Source: an uncultured Lachnospiraceae bacterium (lineage in GTDB: Bacteria; Bacillota; Clostridia; Lachnospirales; Lachnospiraceae). From it: a DNA stretch of 46,715 bases. Made by a program: the position numbers and the translations under genes. Positions 1 through 8,067 of the stretch are shown here, piece after piece; position 1 is the first letter of the stretch, and each line of letters opens with the position of its first letter. The notes below the pieces were generated by a model. That model worked only from the letters and a program-made list of their open reading frames with translations, was not told the origin of the DNA and searched no databases. The stretch lies in NCBI GenBank assembly GCA_947589155.1, contig CANQBH010000016.1:1-46715 (forward strand). Direction: 5' to 3'.

Positions 1-471
1 CCACAGATGCCGGAGCAAATGAAATATGGTGAAAGGTTTTTCTGCTCGGAGGAATTAGCCTTAAAGTGGCGCAATGCCATGCCGTTTTCGGAGAAAGGAT
101 ATCCCCGTATTGTATTTGCGCCTGTAAGCAGATGGGGAGAAATAGGACAACCGGACATTGTTTTTGTTTTTGCTGAGCCGGATCAGTTGTCTGCATTGGT
201 CACCATGCTTGGCGCTCATAACGGCGAAGCGCTGAATATGCTTGCCCCTTTCGGTTCGGCTTGTCATTCCATTGTGTATGCAGTGGAACAAATGGAAAAA
301 GAACGGCCAATGGCAATCATGGGTCTGTTTGATATTTCCCAGAGGAGAGAGGCGTTGGCAAATTGCCTTTCTTTAACCATGCCATATGCTTTGTGGGATG
401 GATTGACGAAGGATCTGGATAAGAGCTGTCTCACTACTCACGCGTGGCATGAAATTGAAAAAAGGCTGTAA
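1..471 (+). CDS. DUF169 family protein, 5' end outside window
   Basis: The reading frame is already open at base 1, so the first ATG at 7 is probably internal and this is the C-terminal part of a longer gene. The visible part is about 156 residues. The pattern of a buried beta-strand (PDIVFVFAEP), a Gln-Leu stretch, then APFGSACHSIV and a late MPYALWDGL fits the DUF169 family (COG2043), whose function is unknown and whose members are usually over 200 residues. There is no signal peptide or membrane segment in the visible part. Base composition is poorer in GC than the housekeeping genes downstream, like the broken toxin-antitoxin genes that follow. The family call is from memory of the motif pattern and is fairly likely, not certain. 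Confidence 0.6.
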   Translation, partial: PQMPEQMKYGERFFCSEELALKWRNAMPFSEKGYPRIVFAPVSRWGEIGQPDIVFVFAEPDQLSALVTMLGAHNGEALNMLAPFGSACHSIVYAVEQMEKERPMAIMGLFDISQRREALANCLSLTMPYALWDGLTKDLDKSCLTTHAWHEIEKRL

Positions 472-587
472 GAAGATGAATTCTCATTTGACAGAAAATG
501 GATCAGAGAGGAACCGACGTTTCATAGGATCATACAATGCAACGATATGACTGGAACAATACCTTTAATACAGAAGGAGACGATTTT

Positions 588-758
588 ATGAGTAATACTG
601 TATTTACAATAGAAAAAATTGTCTCCTTGGTAAAACCTCTGGCTGAAAAATATCAGGTACAACAGATGTATCTGTTTGGGTCATACGCAAGGGGAGAAGC
701 CAGTGTGGACAGTGATTTTTATAAGACAATTATGAAAGAGAGGTTGCTGGTGGCATGA
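588..758 (+). pseudogene. Truncated MNT-type nucleotidyltransferase (antitoxin remnant)
   Basis: This 56-codon frame starts at ATG 588, seven bases after a GGAG ribosome binding site. Upstream in-frame ATG 537 lacks such a site. It carries the minimal nucleotidyltransferase signature GSYARGEAS followed by SD, as in MntA-type antitoxins that AMPylate HEPN toxins. The full family is about 95-140 residues and continues with a D-x-D catalytic pair. Here the frame jumps after DSDF straight to YKTIMKERLLVA and stops, so the second catalytic Asp and most of the domain are missing. The stop overlaps the next start (ATGA), the normal arrangement for MNT/HEPN pairs. That suggests an internal deletion that kept both ends of the gene. 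Enzymatic activity is very unlikely. Confidence 0.7.
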
Positions 759-877
759 AGTATTCGGATCAACAGCGTGTTCAAAAGATATATGATAATG
801 CAGTAAAACTTCACGATTATATCAGGAAAAATAAAGTCAGTAAAGAAGATTTGCTGAAAGAGTTATCTATTGTATAA
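755..877 (+). pseudogene. Truncated HEPN (DUF86/HepT-like) toxin remnant
   Basis: Forty codons start at ATG 755, overlapping the MNT remnant's stop by ATGA. The sequence (MKYSDQQRVQKIYDNAVKL, then KEDLLKE) resembles the N-terminal helix of HepT-like HEPN toxins, which are about 100-130 residues. The catalytic R-x4-6-H motif lies near the C terminus in this family and is absent, because the frame ends with TAA at 875, directly in front of a hairpin terminator. This piece cannot be an active RNase. Together with the preceding gene it reads as a decayed type VII (MNT/HEPN) toxin-antitoxin module. A genuine small protein cannot be excluded but is less likely. Confidence 0.6.
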
Positions 878-908
878 AAACTGGCGGCACATACCGCCAG
901 TTTTTTTA
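878..908. terminator. Bidirectional intrinsic terminator
   Basis: A hairpin AACTGGCGG / CCGCCAGTT with loop CACATA is flanked by an A run on the left and a T run on the right. It can end transcription of the toxin-antitoxin remnant from the left and of thiT from the right. Confidence 0.85.
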
Positions 909-922
909 TACACAATACCGCA

Positions 923-1594
923 TTACGACCGCGCCTGTTCCTTTACGCTCTGCAATGCCTTGCTGACCGGCGGCAGCGCGATGACGATCAGCGTGATGAC
1001 GGCTTCCGCGCCGAGGTAAGCGCCGTTATAGGCCAGAGAGTAGACGACGGCGTTCGGGAAGTTTTCCGGCGCGTACATGCCAAAGAAGATCCAGCCGGAG
1101 AGGAAGGAAAAGAAATACCGTCCCAGCACGCCGGCGATATAACCTTTGATCAGGCCGTGTTTGGAGTTGCTGAACAGCCCTGCAAGACCGAGAGCGCCGA
1201 AAGCCAGCAGGTAGTCGGTCAGCATTTGCGGGAAACTGAGGATATACGGATCGATGACAAGTTGGAGGACGCCGTAGGCGATCGCGGCCGTGAGTCCGCC
1301 GCCGACGCCGTACCAATAGCCGATCAGGACGATAAAGAGCATGGAAAACAGCGTCACGGAGCCGCCCATTGGCATGTCAAAGAGTTTTATCATGGACGTT
1401 ACCGTTGCAAGGGCGACGGCCATGGCGGAAAAGACCAGCTGCTTCGCGCTCATTTTCTTTTTGCCTCCGAACAGCGCGGCGCCCGCGAGCAGCAGCGCGA
1501 TAAAGAGCAGGATCAGAGCCGTATAGCCTCCGCTCGTCAGGAGGTAGGTAGTGTCGCCGTATTCATCTACGGAAGGGGTTACAAAAAAATTCAT
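923..1594 (-). CDS. thiT: ThiT, thiamine-binding S component of an ECF transporter
   Basis: The protein has 223 residues and about six hydrophobic segments, with the ThiT/YuaJ signature in the middle (SMIKLFDMPMGGSVTLFSML) and the later GYWYGVGGG and GRYFFSFLSGWIFFG segments. ThiT binds thiamine with high affinity in the membrane and is energised by the shared EcfA-EcfA'-EcfT module, which is not in this window. The start at 1594 is chosen because AAAGGAGAT lies seven bases upstream on the minus strand; a start 16 codons earlier would lie in the leader RNA without such a site. The N-terminal ~45 residues form an extra hydrophobic segment before the core, somewhat longer than the usual ~190-residue ThiT. 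Regulation by a TPP riboswitch directly upstream supports the substrate assignment strongly. Confidence 0.92.
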   Translation of the reverse strand: MNFFVTPSVDEYGDTTYLLTSGGYTALILLFIALLLAGAALFGGKKKMSAKQLVFSAMAVALATVTSMIKLFDMPMGGSVTLFSMLFIVLIGYWYGVGGGLTAAIAYGVLQLVIDPYILSFPQMLTDYLLAFGALGLAGLFSNSKHGLIKGYIAGVLGRYFFSFLSGWIFFGMYAPENFPNAVVYSLAYNGAYLGAEAVITLIVIALPPVSKALQSVKEQARS

Positions 1595-1644
1595 AAAAAA
1601 ATCTCCTTTCATGTAAAAAACCTCATGCCGGGAGACGATCAAAA

Positions 1645-1722
1645 TTGCTTCCTTACGCCGGTATTATCCGGTTCAAGTGATAAGGGTCAACGCGGTTGCG
1701 TTTCTCAGCCAAAGCCCCCCTA
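1645..1722 (-). promoter_or_regulatory. TPP riboswitch (thi box)
   Basis: On the minus strand the conserved blocks appear in order: a GGGGGGC opening stem, GGCTGAGA, ACCCTT, TTGAACCGGATAATACCGG, then GCGTAAGGAAGCA. These are the TPP-binding core of the THI element. It lies between a good promoter and thiT, so thiamine pyrophosphate should switch the transporter off. The short distance from the riboswitch to the ribosome binding site (about 40 bases) and the lack of a clear terminator favour control of translation, but this is inferred. Confidence 0.95.
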
Positions 1723-1750
1723 GCAGAAGTATTCTTTTAACAACGGAGAT

Positions 1751-1779
1751 ACCGTATCACATTTTGTCAAAAACGTCAA
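1751..1779 (-). promoter_or_regulatory. Promoter of the thiT riboswitch transcript
   Basis: Minus-strand -35 TTGACG and -10 TACGGT are separated by 17 bases. Transcription would start about 20 bases before the riboswitch. Confidence 0.6.
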
Positions 1780-1820
1780 GATGGAAAAATGCAGGGATGA
1801 TGGCATGCGTATGAGGGCGC

Positions 1821-2699
1821 TCACAGCATTTTCCACAGCAAAAGCCCAATCCGGCAGCGCATGGCGTCGTCAAAACGGCGGATGTCCAGTCCGGTCTGCT
1901 TTTTTAATGTTTCGAGGCGGTAGACAAGGGTGTTGCGGTGCATATAGAGGGCGCGTGCGGTCTCTGCGATGTTGAGGTCGCAGTCCAGAAAGGTGCGGAT
2001 GGTATTGAGCGTTTCCGCGTCCATTTCCCGAAAATCCATCTGCGGGAGCGAGCGTTCCAGATAAGCGGCGCAGGCTTCTTTCGGCAGCTGGTAAAGCAGC
2101 GAGCCCAGTCCGAGTTCGCCAAGATCGTAGAGCCGCCGGTCGGCGTAAAACGTACCGCCGATCTCCATGGCAAGCGCGGCGCTGCGGTAGGCGGCGGGCA
2201 GATCGAAAAGACCCGCGGCGGGCCGGTCATAAGCGACGCGGGCGTCCAGCAGCGCTTCGGTCTGGATGATCGTAAGGACTTCGCGGGCCATGGCGGGAAG
2301 ATCCGCGGCCTCCGATGCTTTCAGCGTCCGGATCAGAACGACGTCTTTTCCGTCCATCTGCAGGACGTCGCACGAAGCGGCGTTGTAGAGATGGCCGAGC
2401 ACGGAAAGCGCGTCGGGCGAATAGGCCTTTTCAAAGCGGATCAGCAGCAGGGCGCGCGGCAGGCTTTCCTCCAGATGCAGACGGGCGGCGGAGGAGCGCA
2501 GTTCCGATTCGTCCCACTGCTCCAGAAGCAGCCCGCGCAAAAACGCGGGGCGGCTTGAAGCGGAGCGCAGCGTTTTTAACAGCCGTTCCAGAGCGGCGCG
2601 GTCCTGTTCGGGGTCGTCCGTCTCGTGCAGCGCAAGTTCCAGTCCGGTCTCCGCCTTGATCTGTTCCAGAAGTTCCTGATTGTCCGCTTTGTTTTTCAT
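1821..2699 (-). CDS. PucR/CdaR-type transcriptional regulator
   Basis: The 292-residue protein ends in a PucR-family helix-turn-helix (about residues 230-285: LNIAETARALYMHRNTLVYR), the C-terminal DNA-binding domain of CdaR/PucR regulators. The middle has the weak GGDEF-like fold seen in this family (YDRPAAGLFDLPAAYRSAALA). The start at ATG 2699 has AGGAAG eight bases upstream; an earlier ATG at 2717 lacks good spacing. The gene is divergent from msmK/ugpC, with separate promoters in the intergenic region. Regulators of this type often sense sugar acids or other small metabolites and control neighbouring transport genes; that it controls the adjacent ATPase is inference. Confidence 0.75.
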   Translation of the reverse strand: MKNKADNQELLEQIKAETGLELALHETDDPEQDRAALERLLKTLRSASSRPAFLRGLLLEQWDESELRSSAARLHLEESLPRALLLIRFEKAYSPDALSVLGHLYNAASCDVLQMDGKDVVLIRTLKASEAADLPAMAREVLTIIQTEALLDARVAYDRPAAGLFDLPAAYRSAALAMEIGGTFYADRRLYDLGELGLGSLLYQLPKEACAAYLERSLPQMDFREMDAETLNTIRTFLDCDLNIAETARALYMHRNTLVYRLETLKKQTGLDIRRFDDAMRCRIGLLLWKML

Positions 2700-2741
2700 G
2701 TCCGTCTTCCTTTTCATATCCCTTGGTATCGTTCTTTCTAT

Positions 2742-2771
2742 ATTATAGTAGTTTCGGCGGCGGAATGTAAA
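2742..2771 (-). promoter_or_regulatory. Promoter of the PucR-type regulator
   Basis: Minus-strand -35 TTTACA and a perfect -10 TATAAT with an 18-base spacer lie 43 bases before the start codon. Confidence 0.65.
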
Positions 2772-2835
2772 GAGAAGGCGGGCGCGGTTTTGGTATTTTA
2801 ACGGAGGCGGCCTCGTTTTTTTGGTCATTCTGCCA

Positions 2836-2864
2836 TTGCCCTTGCCGTTTTGTCCGTCTACAAT
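2836..2864 (+). promoter_or_regulatory. Promoter of msmK/ugpC
   Basis: The -35 TTGCCC and -10 TACAAT are 17 bases apart, about 50 bases before the GTG start. It is back-to-back with the regulator's promoter. Confidence 0.6.
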
Positions 2865-2915
2865 AGGGCATAGAGAAAAAAGCGCAAACCGCACAACAGA
2901 AATGGAGGAGAGATC

Positions 2916-4034
<1,119 letters not shown>

Positions 4035-4065
4035 CCTCGTTTTTCTTTTTCATAATTTACCCATA

Positions 4066-4101
4066 GGCCTGCTGTGCTCTGCATGGCAGGCCGTCTTTTT
4101 T
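4066..4101 (+). terminator. Intrinsic terminator after ugpC
   Basis: The stem GGCCTGC / GCAGGCC encloses a 13-base loop and is followed by GTCTTTTTT. Confidence 0.85.
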
Positions 4102-4131
4102 GCAAAAGGCGCTGCGCGCTTTTAACGGGTG

Positions 4132-4160
4132 TTGCCAGATCAAAAAGAAAATGGCATAAT
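4132..4160 (+). promoter_or_regulatory. Promoter of hypB
   Basis: The -35 TTGCCA and -10 CATAAT have a 17-base spacer and lie 25 bases before the start codon. Confidence 0.65.
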
Positions 4161-4185
4161 AAAACGAGTAGAAAGGAAAAGAACA

Positions 4186-4863
4186 ATGGCTGATAGTGTA
4201 AAAGTGATCGAAGTACATGAAGATATCTTTCATGAAAACGAACAGGTGGCGGACCGGATCCGAAAAGAACTCGCAAAGAGGGGCGTCCTCTTTCTGAACG
4301 TGATGTCCTCTCCGGGCAGCGGGAAGACGACGACGCTGACGGCGCTGATCCGCGAACTCATGCAGGAGTTTTCCATCGCGGAGATGGACGTGGATATCGA
4401 ATCGACGCTGGACGCCCAGCGCGTCGCGGATGCGACCGGCGTGCGTTCCCTGCAGATCCACAACGGCGGCCTCTGCCATATCGACGCGGACATGACCGCG
4501 CGGGCGATCGAGGAGTTTGGCATTAAAGATACGGACATCCTGATCCTTGAGAATATCGGCAATCTGGTCTGTCCCGCAGAATTTGATACGGGGGCGCATA
4601 AGAATCTGATGCTGCTGTCCGTACCGGAAGGGGACGACAAGCCGCTCAAATACCCGCTGATGTTTTCGATCTGCGACGTGGTGCTCATCAACAAGATCGA
4701 TACGATGGAATATTTCGATTTTGATCTGGAACTTGCGAAAAAGCGGATCTTAGAACTGAATCCCGACGCCGTGATCTTCCCGATCAGCGCGAAGACGGGA
4801 GAAGGGATCGCCGAGGCTGCGGACTGGATCCGTCAGGAAACGCGCCGCCTGAAAGCACGCTGA
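4186..4863 (+). CDS. hypB: HypB-type GTPase for nickel insertion
   Basis: The 225-residue G3E-family GTPase has a P-loop SSPGSGKTT (residues 41-49), the nickel/zinc site GGLCHIDADM (Cys-His), NIGNLVCPAEFD with the second metal Cys, and the guanine-specifying NKID. HypB delivers nickel with HypA to [NiFe] hydrogenase. The N-terminal CxxCGC high-affinity site of the E. coli protein is absent, as in many HypB proteins. The start ATG 4186 follows AAAGG; a longer open frame upstream overlaps the promoter. It is a single-gene unit between its own promoter and a terminator, with no hypA, hypC-F or hydrogenase structural genes near it. Such orphans may serve other nickel enzymes. The family call is firm; the client is unknown. 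Confidence 0.9.
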   Translation: MADSVKVIEVHEDIFHENEQVADRIRKELAKRGVLFLNVMSSPGSGKTTTLTALIRELMQEFSIAEMDVDIESTLDAQRVADATGVRSLQIHNGGLCHIDADMTARAIEEFGIKDTDILILENIGNLVCPAEFDTGAHKNLMLLSVPEGDDKPLKYPLMFSICDVVLINKIDTMEYFDFDLELAKKRILELNPDAVIFPISAKTGEGIAEAADWIRQETRRLKAR

Positions 4864-4882
4864 AGATTTGTCTTTAGGCATG

Positions 4883-4918
4883 AAAAAACCCCGAGAGCCG
4901 CGGCTTTCGGGGTTTTTC
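4883..4918. terminator. Bidirectional terminator between hypB and tRNA-Leu
   Basis: The hairpin AAAAACCCCGA / TCGGGGTTTTT, with inner AGCC-GGCT pairs, has A and T runs on both sides. It therefore serves hypB and the convergent tRNA gene. Confidence 0.88.
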
Positions 4919-4927
4919 AATCAACGC

Positions 4928-5011
4928 TGCGGAAGATGGGACTTGAACCCACACGACATTGCTGCCACAAGATCCTTAGTCTTGCTCGTCTGCCAGTTCC
5001 GACACTTCCGC
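4928..5011 (-). tRNA. tRNA-Leu, anticodon AAG
   Basis: The minus strand folds as an 84-base class II tRNA: acceptor stem GCGGAAG / CTTCCGC, discriminator A, anticodon stem CAAGA / TCTTG closing the loop CTAAGGA, a long variable arm GGCA-GCAA-TGTC, and a T-arm with TTCAAGT. The loop gives anticodon AAG, so it reads leucine CTT and, if A34 is deaminated to inosine, also CTC and CTA. The long variable arm supports Leu. The 3' CCA is not encoded. It has its own promoter and shares a terminator with hypB. Confidence 0.93.
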
Positions 5012-5033
5012 ATATCGTTTTGCAACGACTAAT

Positions 5034-5062
5034 ATAATAGCAAATGCTAAGCCCATTGTCAA
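5034..5062 (-). promoter_or_regulatory. Promoter of tRNA-Leu
   Basis: Consensus -35 TTGACA and -10 TATTAT on the minus strand have a 17-base spacer, ending 22 bases before the tRNA. Confidence 0.8.
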
Positions 5063-5181
5063 CCGCTACTCCATGAAAAAAGAAAAAATGTAAGAAATAA
5101 AAAGGAAAATCGAAAAAAAACCGTAAATAAGAAAATGGAGTGTTATCATCCGTGTGCTTTACCGAGGAAAGGAAGCGCGAT

Positions 5182-6234
5182 ATGACGATCAGAGAAGCCA
5201 TTGAAGATATGGAACGTGAGACGTTATCGCCTTACGCTACGTTAAACGAACATTCAAGAGGGCGGGAACGCGACGAGCCGCAGTGCGATATCCGGCCGCT
5301 GTTCCAGCGCGACCGCGACAGGATCCTGCACTGCAAGTCTTTCCGCCGCCTGAAAAATAAAACGCAGGTCTTTCTGACGCCGAAAGGCGACCACTATCGG
5401 ACGCGCCTGTCCCATACGTTGGAAGTCTCGCAGAACGCCAGAACGATCGGCAAGGCGCTGCGCCTGAACGAAGATCTGGTCGAGGCGATCGCGCTGGGAC
5501 ACGATCTGGGGCATACGCCGTTCGGACATGCCGGAGAAAGGACGCTGAACCGCCTGTGCGAAGGCGGATTCGTACATAGCGAACAGAGCGTGCGTATTGT
5601 CGAAAAACTGGAAAAAGGCGGCGAGGGGTTGAACCTGACGTGGGAAGTGCGCGACGGGATCTTAAATCACCAGACCAGCAAGATGCCGTCGACCGCCGAA
5701 GGAAAACTCGTGCGCCTGTCCGATAAGATCGCCTATATCAACCACGATATCGACGACGCGATCCGGGGACAGATCATCTGCGAGGAAGATATCCCGCTGG
5801 AACTGCGCAAGGCGCTCGGGCGGAGCACGAAAGAGCGTCTGGATCATCTCATTCACGACGTGATCTCCACGAGCCTGCACAACATGGACGTGATGGACAA
5901 GGAATGCCGCAACGATCTGGAACCGATCGCGATGTCAAAAGACGTGCAGGAGGCGATGTTTGAACTGCGGCGCTTCATGTTTGCCAACGTCTACAAAAAT
6001 CCGATCGCGAAAGCCGAGGAGACCAAAGCCCAGCTCATGCTCGAGCAGCTCTTTGTCTATTACAGCGAACACATTGAGATCCTTCCGGCGCAGTATCTGC
6101 GCATGATCGACGAGGACGGCGAGGCGGAGGATCGGGTGATCTGCGATTATATCGCGGGCATGACCGACCAATACGCCGTCACGAAGTTCAACCAGTATTT
6201 TATGCCGGTCGCCTGGCAGGTGGACGGTTTTTAA
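5182..6234 (+). CDS. dgt: dGTP triphosphohydrolase-like HD protein
   Basis: The 350-residue protein belongs to the Dgt branch of the HD phosphohydrolases, which cleave dNTPs to nucleoside and triphosphate. Metal-site residues are visible: His78 (SHTLEVSQ), His107-Asp108 (GHDLGHTPFGH), and a later Asp in INHDIDDAI. The start ATG 5182 has AAAGGAAG upstream; an alternative GTG at 5140 lacks a ribosome site. It begins the macromolecular-synthesis operon: dnaG follows after 15 bases, its ribosome site overlapping the dgt stop. This dgt-dnaG-rpoD order is common in Clostridia. The nucleotide actually hydrolysed cannot be read from the sequence. No clear promoter was found in the A-rich 120 bases upstream. 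Confidence 0.9.
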   Translation: MTIREAIEDMERETLSPYATLNEHSRGRERDEPQCDIRPLFQRDRDRILHCKSFRRLKNKTQVFLTPKGDHYRTRLSHTLEVSQNARTIGKALRLNEDLVEAIALGHDLGHTPFGHAGERTLNRLCEGGFVHSEQSVRIVEKLEKGGEGLNLTWEVRDGILNHQTSKMPSTAEGKLVRLSDKIAYINHDIDDAIRGQIICEEDIPLELRKALGRSTKERLDHLIHDVISTSLHNMDVMDKECRNDLEPIAMSKDVQEAMFELRRFMFANVYKNPIAKAEETKAQLMLEQLFVYYSEHIEILPAQYLRMIDEDGEAEDRVICDYIAGMTDQYAVTKFNQYFMPVAWQVDGF

Positions 6235-6249
6235 GGAGTACAAAAGCAT

Positions 6250-8043
6250 ATGCCGTTTTATTCCGACGACGTAATCGAGGAAGTGCGTTCCCGCAATGAT
6301 ATCGTGGACGTCATCTCGCAATACGTCCGTTTACAAAAGAAAGGGGCGTCCTATTTCGGGCTCTGCCCTTTCCATAATGAGAAGACCGGCTCGTTTTCCG
6401 TCTCTCCCGGCAAGCAGATGTATTACTGTTTCGGCTGCGGCGCGGGCGGCAACGTCTTCACCTTCCTGATGAATTATGAGAACTACTCGTTCTCCGAGGC
6501 GATGGAGGCGCTGGCGGCGCGCGCGGGCGTCGATCTGCCCAAGCAGGACGTCACCGGTGAAGCGCGCAGGGAAGCCGATAGGCGCAACCTTTTATTCGAG
6601 ATCAATCGGGAAGCCGCCCGCTATTTTTACGCGCTGCTGCGTTCCGATAAGGGAAAGCGCGCGCTTGAATATTTCAAGGGCCGCGGGCTGTCCGCGGAGA
6701 CCATGCAGAAGTTCGGCCTCGGCTATTCCGATAAATTCAGCGACGACCTCTACCGCTATCTGCGTTCCAAAGGCTATGAAGACGATCTCCTCAAGGACAG
6801 CGGCCTGATCGCCATTGACGAACGGCGGGGCGGGCACGATAAGTTCTGGAACCGCGCGATGTTTCCGATCATGGACGCCAACAGCAAGGTGATCGCCTTT
6901 GGCGGGCGCGTGATGGGCGACGGGGAACCGAAATACCTAAACTCGCCCGAGACGGCGATCTTCAATAAGAGCCGGACGCTGTACGGCCTGCATCTGGCGC
7001 GGCGGACGCGGCGGCCGCAGTTCATTCTCTGCGAAGGCTATATGGACGTGATCTCACTGCATCAGGCGGGGTTTGACAATGCCGTCGCCTCGCTCGGGAC
7101 GGCGCTGACCGAGGGCCACGCCAACATGATAAAGCGCTACGGCAAGGACGTCTGCCTGAGTTACGACAGCGACGGGGCCGGCGTCAAAGCGGCGCTGCGG
7201 GCCATCCCGATCTTAAAGGAGGCGGGGATCACCTGCCGCGTGGTCAATATGGAGCCGTATAAAGATCCCGATGAATTTATCAAGGCGCTCGGCAGCGAGG
7301 CGTATCAGAAACGGCTGGATCAGGCGGAAAACAGTTTTCTGTTTACGATACGCATTCTGGAGCAGGATTACGATATGAACGATCCGGAGTCCAAGACGGC
7401 GTTCTTCCACGAGGTTGCGGGGCGGATCCTTGCGTTTCCGGAGGAATTGGAACGCAACAACTATATCGAAGCCGTAACGGCGCGCTATCAGATCGGCTTT
7501 GAGCAGTTGCGGCAGATGGTCAACAGAAAAGGCGTGCAGGGCGGCCTTGTGAGCGGCGCGAAGAAGCCGCTGCGTTCCGGCGTACAGAAGAAGCGGACGA
7601 AGGAGGACGGCCTCATGCAGTCGCAGCGCCTGATGCTGACGTGGCTCGTGGAGCATCCGGGACTTTACCGGTCGCTCAAAGGGCATATTTCCCCTGAGGA
7701 CTTTACGGAGGGGATCTATGCGAAAGTGGCGGGGGAATTGTTCGCGCAGCTGGAAGAAGGCGGCGAACTGAACCCGGCGAAGATCAGCAGCGGCTTTTCC
7801 GACGAGGAGGAGCAGCGTCAGGTGGCGGAGATCTTCAATGCCAACGTGCAGGGCATGGAGGATACGCCGGCGGATTTGGCAAAGGCGGTCAGGGAGACGC
7901 TGATCAGGATCCGGCAGGAGAGCATGGAGCAGAAAAGAAAGCGGCTGGATCCCGCGGATACGGAAGGACTGGCGCAGTGGATCAAAGACCGGCAGAGCCT
8001 TCAGGAACTCGAGAAACTGCATATTTCCCTGGATCAAGGGTAA
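6250..8043 (+). CDS. dnaG: DNA primase
   Basis: The 597-residue primase makes RNA primers at the replication fork. The N-terminal CHC2 zinc ribbon uses Cys39, His42, Cys60 and Cys63 (CPFHNEKT and YYCFGCGAGG). The catalytic core has the Toprim acidic motif EGYMDVISLHQAG (about residues 260-272) and the metal-binding SYDSDGAGVKAA. The remainder forms the helicase-interaction domain that contacts DnaB. Length is typical. The RBS AAGGAG overlaps the dgt stop, so translation is coupled. It sits between dgt and rpoD in the conserved operon. Confidence 0.97.
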   Translation: MPFYSDDVIEEVRSRNDIVDVISQYVRLQKKGASYFGLCPFHNEKTGSFSVSPGKQMYYCFGCGAGGNVFTFLMNYENYSFSEAMEALAARAGVDLPKQDVTGEARREADRRNLLFEINREAARYFYALLRSDKGKRALEYFKGRGLSAETMQKFGLGYSDKFSDDLYRYLRSKGYEDDLLKDSGLIAIDERRGGHDKFWNRAMFPIMDANSKVIAFGGRVMGDGEPKYLNSPETAIFNKSRTLYGLHLARRTRRPQFILCEGYMDVISLHQAGFDNAVASLGTALTEGHANMIKRYGKDVCLSYDSDGAGVKAALRAIPILKEAGITCRVVNMEPYKDPDEFIKALGSEAYQKRLDQAENSFLFTIRILEQDYDMNDPESKTAFFHEVAGRILAFPEELERNNYIEAVTARYQIGFEQLRQMVNRKGVQGGLVSGAKKPLRSGVQKKRTKEDGLMQSQRLMLTWLVEHPGLYRSLKGHISPEDFTEGIYAKVAGELFAQLEEGGELNPAKISSGFSDEEEQRQVAEIFNANVQGMEDTPADLAKAVRETLIRIRQESMEQKRKRLDPADTEGLAQWIKDRQSLQELEKLHISLDQG

Positions 8044-8067
8044 AATACATGAGAGAGGATGGAAAGA

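Noticed and set aside
537..587. Earlier start for the nucleotidyltransferase remnant
   Set aside because: No ribosome site precedes ATG 537, whereas ATG 588 has GGAG with good spacing, and family alignments begin near there.
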